Assembly: GCA_025455665.1 (NCBI GenBank)
Contig: JALOMC010000033.1
Location: 1-15,516 of the forward strand
Source of the DNA: Chitinophagaceae bacterium
GTDB lineage: Bacteria > Bacteroidota > Bacteroidia > Chitinophagales > Chitinophagaceae
Length of the DNA stretch: 15,516 nucleotides
Direction: 5' to 3'
The notes under the pieces are model-generated. The model searched no databases. It was not told the DNA's origin and saw only the letters and a list, made by a program, of their open reading frames with translations. Both the position numbers and the translations under genes were made by a program. Positions 13,143 to 15,516 of the stretch are shown piece after piece. Numbering within the stretch: the stretch's first letter is position 1; each line of letters starts with the position of its first letter.

Positions 13143-13811
13143 ATGACGAAACGATTGATGCTAGGCGTGCTGGTAGTAGCTACTGCCTTTACTGCCTGCC
13201 AGCAGCAGCCCGCTACACCTGCGGCAGGGCCTGCCGGCAAAGAGACCGCGAAAACCAGCGCCGACGTGCAGAAAGTGATTGATGAACTGGGCCTGGTGTA
13301 TGTAGAAGAAGGCGCACAAACCATTATCACCTACGACGAAGTGCATGCAGCAGAACGTGCCTGGTGCGATGCACTGGTAAAAATTGGAAAGCTGAAAGAG
13401 GAAGGCGGCGACTACCGCGGCTATGCCGAGCAGGTACTATCAGAAGCGTACAATTTCGACTACGGCAAAGTGTTTTTCAAACCCACGCTGGCATACGGCA
13501 ACCAAACCTTCAGAACCGACAAAAAGGGTGCCCTGGCCTATTTCGTAGGCGGCGATCCTGACTATCCAAACGATAAAGGCTTTGCCCTGAAGCCGTGGGT
13601 ATCGGCCAAGTACGATAACCTGGGCGAGAAAAACGAAGGCATTCAGATTTACGGATCTGTGGCCATTACCATGGGCACTGTTACCATTACCGGCAAAGAC
13701 GGGAAAGATGTGATGGTGGAAAAGACATGGGTGTTTAAAAAAGGCAAGGATGGCAAACTGCGCATCATCGTGCACAAGTCGGCACTTCCTTTTTCGCCCG
13801 AGGTAAAATAA
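13143..13811 (+). CDS. Predicted lipoprotein, possibly NTF2/SnoaL-like
   Basis: The 222-residue product has a lipoprotein signal peptide with lipobox FTAC, so Cys19 would be acylated and the mature protein anchored in a membrane, probably facing the periplasm. A Gln/Pro/Ala-rich linker (about 20-38) precedes a domain with AERAWCDALVKIGKL, GALAYFVGGDPDYPNDKGFALKPW and a C-terminal pair of strands (GTVTITGKDGKDVMVEKTWVFKK, KLRIIVHKSALPF). The length and strand pattern resemble SnoaL/NTF2-type folds. From memory, similar proteins are sometimes labelled phosphoribosyl-AMP cyclohydrolase, but no HisI motif is seen, so that name is not used. It follows the two-component genes and their putative binding site and may be a target. 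Function unknown. Confidence 0.8.
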   Translation: MTKRLMLGVLVVATAFTACQQQPATPAAGPAGKETAKTSADVQKVIDELGLVYVEEGAQTIITYDEVHAAERAWCDALVKIGKLKEEGGDYRGYAEQVLSEAYNFDYGKVFFKPTLAYGNQTFRTDKKGALAYFVGGDPDYPNDKGFALKPWVSAKYDNLGEKNEGIQIYGSVAITMGTVTITGKDGKDVMVEKTWVFKKGKDGKLRIIVHKSALPFSPEVK

Positions 13812-13821
13812 ATTTCTCTGA

Positions 13822-13862
13822 TGGGTTGAGCCTGCTGTAGCCGCTCAACCCACTTTTCTTTG
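13822..13862 (+). terminator. Hairpin with T-rich tail between the lipoprotein and DUF2490 genes
   Basis: TGGGTTGAG (13822-13830) and CTCAACCCA (13844-13852) form a perfect 9-bp stem around a 13-base loop, followed by a T-rich but interrupted tail (CTTTTCTTTG). It lies 9 bp before the next ATG and may be a weak terminator or attenuator that lowers expression of the barrel gene. Confidence 0.6.
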
Positions 13863-13871
13863 TTGTAGGAT

Positions 13872-14654
13872 ATGAAAAAGATTTACGTAGCCTGCCTGGG
13901 CATGGCCGTTTTATGCAGCAGTGCTGCGCTGGCGCAAAACACCCGCATCAAGGATTACAATAGCATTGGATGGTACAACTACTTTGGCACCTTCAAGCTT
14001 AGCAATCGGTGGGGTATTCATACCGAGTATCAGTTTCGGCGAGACGAGGTAGTAACAAGCTGGCAACAAAGCCTGCTGCGGGTGGGCGTGAACTATCAGG
14101 TGCACCCCAGGGTGCAGCTACGGGCCGGCTATGCGTGGATCGAAACCTTTGCCTACGGCGACATACCCATTAATGGCATGGGCAAAACCTTTACCGAGCA
14201 TCGGCTGTACCAAATGGCTACCATTACCGACAAAATAGGGCGGCTCGATGTATCGCACCGGCTGATGCTGGAGCAGCGCTGGGTGGGCCGGTACAGCAGC
14301 CAGGGCCTGACCAAAGAAGATGAGTTTCCTTTTTTGAACCGGGCACGGTACATGCTGCGGGCACAGCTACCACTAAAGGGAAAAGAAATCAAAGACAAGA
14401 CGCTGTACCTGGCTGCCTACAATGAAATTTTTGTGGGCTTTGGCAAAAACGTAAACGAAAATGTGTTTGACCAAAACCGGCTGGCCTTGCTATTGGGCTA
14501 CCGCATCAGCCCGGCGGTGCGGCTGGAGGCCGGCTACCTGAACCAGGTGGTACAGTTGGGCCGCGAGGTGCAGGGCCGCAATGTTTTTCAGCACAACAAT
14601 GGCCTTATCCTCAATGCCAATTTCAACTTTGATCTGAGTAAGCGCAGCCGCTAG
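13872..14654 (+). CDS. DUF2490-family outer-membrane beta-barrel protein
   Basis: The 260-residue product starts with a signal peptide (MKKIYVACLGMAVLCSSAALA, cleaved before Gln22) and continues with alternating strands typical of the DUF2490 family: WGIHTEYQFRRDE, LLRVGVNYQV, VQLRAGYAWIE, HRLMLEQRWVGRY, LNRARYMLRAQLPL, LLLGYRISPAVRLEAGYLNQV and a last strand near LNANFNFDL. The family is predicted to form outer-membrane barrels in Bacteroidota; its transported substrate or role is unknown. It is separated from the lipoprotein by 60 bp with a weak hairpin, so the two are probably partly co-transcribed. The gene ends 110 bp before a strong terminator. Confidence 0.9.
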   Translation: MKKIYVACLGMAVLCSSAALAQNTRIKDYNSIGWYNYFGTFKLSNRWGIHTEYQFRRDEVVTSWQQSLLRVGVNYQVHPRVQLRAGYAWIETFAYGDIPINGMGKTFTEHRLYQMATITDKIGRLDVSHRLMLEQRWVGRYSSQGLTKEDEFPFLNRARYMLRAQLPLKGKEIKDKTLYLAAYNEIFVGFGKNVNENVFDQNRLALLLGYRISPAVRLEAGYLNQVVQLGREVQGRNVFQHNNGLILNANFNFDLSKRSR

Positions 14655-14764
14655 CAAGCAGCCGGTACCTACGCCCGGTGGTACGGGCAGCGTGCAGCGC
14701 TGTTTGGTTATCATCAGCACTCCATATTCATACCCTATACCCCCATTAGCCAATTAAACCTTGC

Positions 14765-14810
14765 GCTGCCAGGCCTGCCACTTGTGGCGGGTGCTGGCAG
14801 CAGTTTTTTT
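14765..14810 (+). terminator. Strong intrinsic terminator of the two-component/lipoprotein/barrel region
   Basis: GCTGCCA (14765-14771) pairs with TGGCAGC (14795-14801), and an inner stem CCTGCCA/TGGCGGG (14774-14780, 14785-14791) closes a four-base loop. AG and seven T residues follow (14804-14810). It points to the plus strand, between the converging barrel and comEC genes. Confidence 0.85.
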
Positions 14811-14826
14811 GCCAAGGGCAAACGCT

Positions 14827-15516
14827 TTACCAACGCTCCATTTGCCACGCCCCCTGCTGCCCCACGGCGTGTAGCTGCAGGCCCAGGCTATCGGCTGCCT
14901 GGCGCCACTGCGCTATGCGGTAGCGGCTGCAGCTGCCATCCAGCACCCAGCGGGGGCTGCGCACCAGTGCCAGCACCTTGTAAGGGTCGGCCCGCAGCGT
15001 ACCGCTTACCACCACCACCGATGCCTGCACGGGCTGGCTGCGCCGGTAGTGGGGGCGCTGGCGCAATAGCAGCAGGCGCTGCTGGCCCAGTTGTAGCCAT
15101 TGGTTGCTGCTATCGGGCGGTAGTACCAGGTAGCGCTGTGGCAAAAACTGGTAGTAGATGCGAGCCGGCAGTAAATGAAAATTTTGGAGAAAGCCTGGTG
15201 CTACCAGGGCGCTATCGGCCACCAGCAGGCTTTGGCGGCCGCTTACCAGCTCAATGCCGGTGTGGCGGGGCACATTGTACACTATCAGGCGCTGCTGGCG
15301 GCTGCTTTGGTAGTACTGCCAGCTGCGGGCCGCCAATAGCACCAGCAGGCAGGCCAGAGCAGCCGGTAGCATGGCCGGCTGGCGATGCAGCCACCACCAG
15401 GCCAGGCAGGCAATCAGCACAAACATCAGCGCTGCCTGCCACCAGGCTATTTGTATATGGCCAATGGTGGTGCGGGGCAGGCTGCTGACCCAAATGATGT
15501 ATTGATTGAGAGCGAC
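14827..15516 (-). CDS. comEC: ComEC/Rec2 DNA-uptake protein, C-terminal part
   Basis: The frame is open from the right edge (15516) to a TAA at 14829-14827, giving 229 C-terminal residues; the start and the competence channel domain lie outside the window. The visible part has the end of the last transmembrane segments (VALNQYIIWV, then MFVLIACLAWWW and AALACLLVLLAARSW, about residues 30-65). The Bacteroidota-type soluble tail follows: LIVYNVPRHTGIELVSGRQ, ADSALVAP, NFHLLPARI, and near the end VVVVSGTLRADPYKVLALV, WVLDGSCSRYRIAQW and GAWQMERW. ComEC forms the inner-membrane channel for DNA uptake in natural transformation. The assignment relies on remembered features of the Bacteroidota tail, so it is good but not absolute. 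Confidence 0.8.
   Translation of the reverse strand, partial: VALNQYIIWVSSLPRTTIGHIQIAWWQAALMFVLIACLAWWWLHRQPAMLPAALACLLVLLAARSWQYYQSSRQQRLIVYNVPRHTGIELVSGRQSLLVADSALVAPGFLQNFHLLPARIYYQFLPQRYLVLPPDSSNQWLQLGQQRLLLLRQRPHYRRSQPVQASVVVVSGTLRADPYKVLALVRSPRWVLDGSCSRYRIAQWRQAADSLGLQLHAVGQQGAWQMERW

Noticed and set aside
13143..13811. Phosphoribosyl-AMP cyclohydrolase (HisI) label for the lipoprotein
   Set aside because: No HisI metal-binding or active-site motif is visible and the protein carries a lipobox, so the label would be misleading.
14784..15488. 234-codon plus-strand open frame opposite comEC
   Set aside because: Its Gly/Ala/Pro/Arg-rich translation is the antisense of the ComEC tail, and the start lies inside the terminator.

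Overview
The window looks like chromosome from a member of the Bacteroidota, most likely a Chitinophagaceae-type organism; genus cannot be fixed from sequence alone. The signs are the long PurF form with an 'xHECG' N-terminus, Bacteroidota-type promoter elements (TTTG / TAnnTTTG) and weak Shine-Dalgarno sites, a ComEC C-terminus typical of the group, a DUF2490 outer-membrane barrel, and intergenic heptamer arrays. No rRNA, tRNA, CRISPR, IS or phage gene was seen.

Layout. Positions 1-10645 are all on the minus strand. Reading in the direction of transcription (right to left): purH; a SurA-like periplasmic peptidyl-prolyl isomerase; a MarR-family regulator; three pirin-family genes interleaved with a YceI-family gene; an OsmC-family peroxidase; an NAD(P)H:FMN reductase carrying a frameshift; purF; a small GNAT-type acetyltransferase; a non-coding gap with a 92-bp tandem repeat; and the first 27 codons of a SixA-type phosphohistidine phosphatase. 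From 10878 the plus strand carries an OmpR-family response regulator and histidine kinase (ATGA overlap), a lipoprotein and a DUF2490 barrel protein ending at a strong terminator. The right edge holds the C-terminal third of comEC on the minus strand.

How it works together. The MarR-to-FMN-reductase stretch (about 2710-7474) reads as a redox or electrophile stress cassette: a one-component sensor, three cupin metalloenzymes, a lipocalin-like isoprenoid-binding protein, a thiol peroxidase and a flavin reductase. Two copies of the 10-mer GTATGTACAT, one inside the marR promoter and one upstream of the first pirin gene, suggest that MarR controls itself and the cassette. The two-component pair is followed by four TAAT motifs at exact 11-bp spacing, the classic arrangement for an OmpR-family regulator, and these probably control the downstream lipoprotein and barrel genes.

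The most unusual structures are two related palindromic insertions read in frame inside purH, four intergenic arrays of one period-7 motif (ATTYCNN) all in the same orientation, the exact 92-bp tandem repeat, the paired MarR-type sites, and terminators that begin inside stop codons and run straight into the next promoter.
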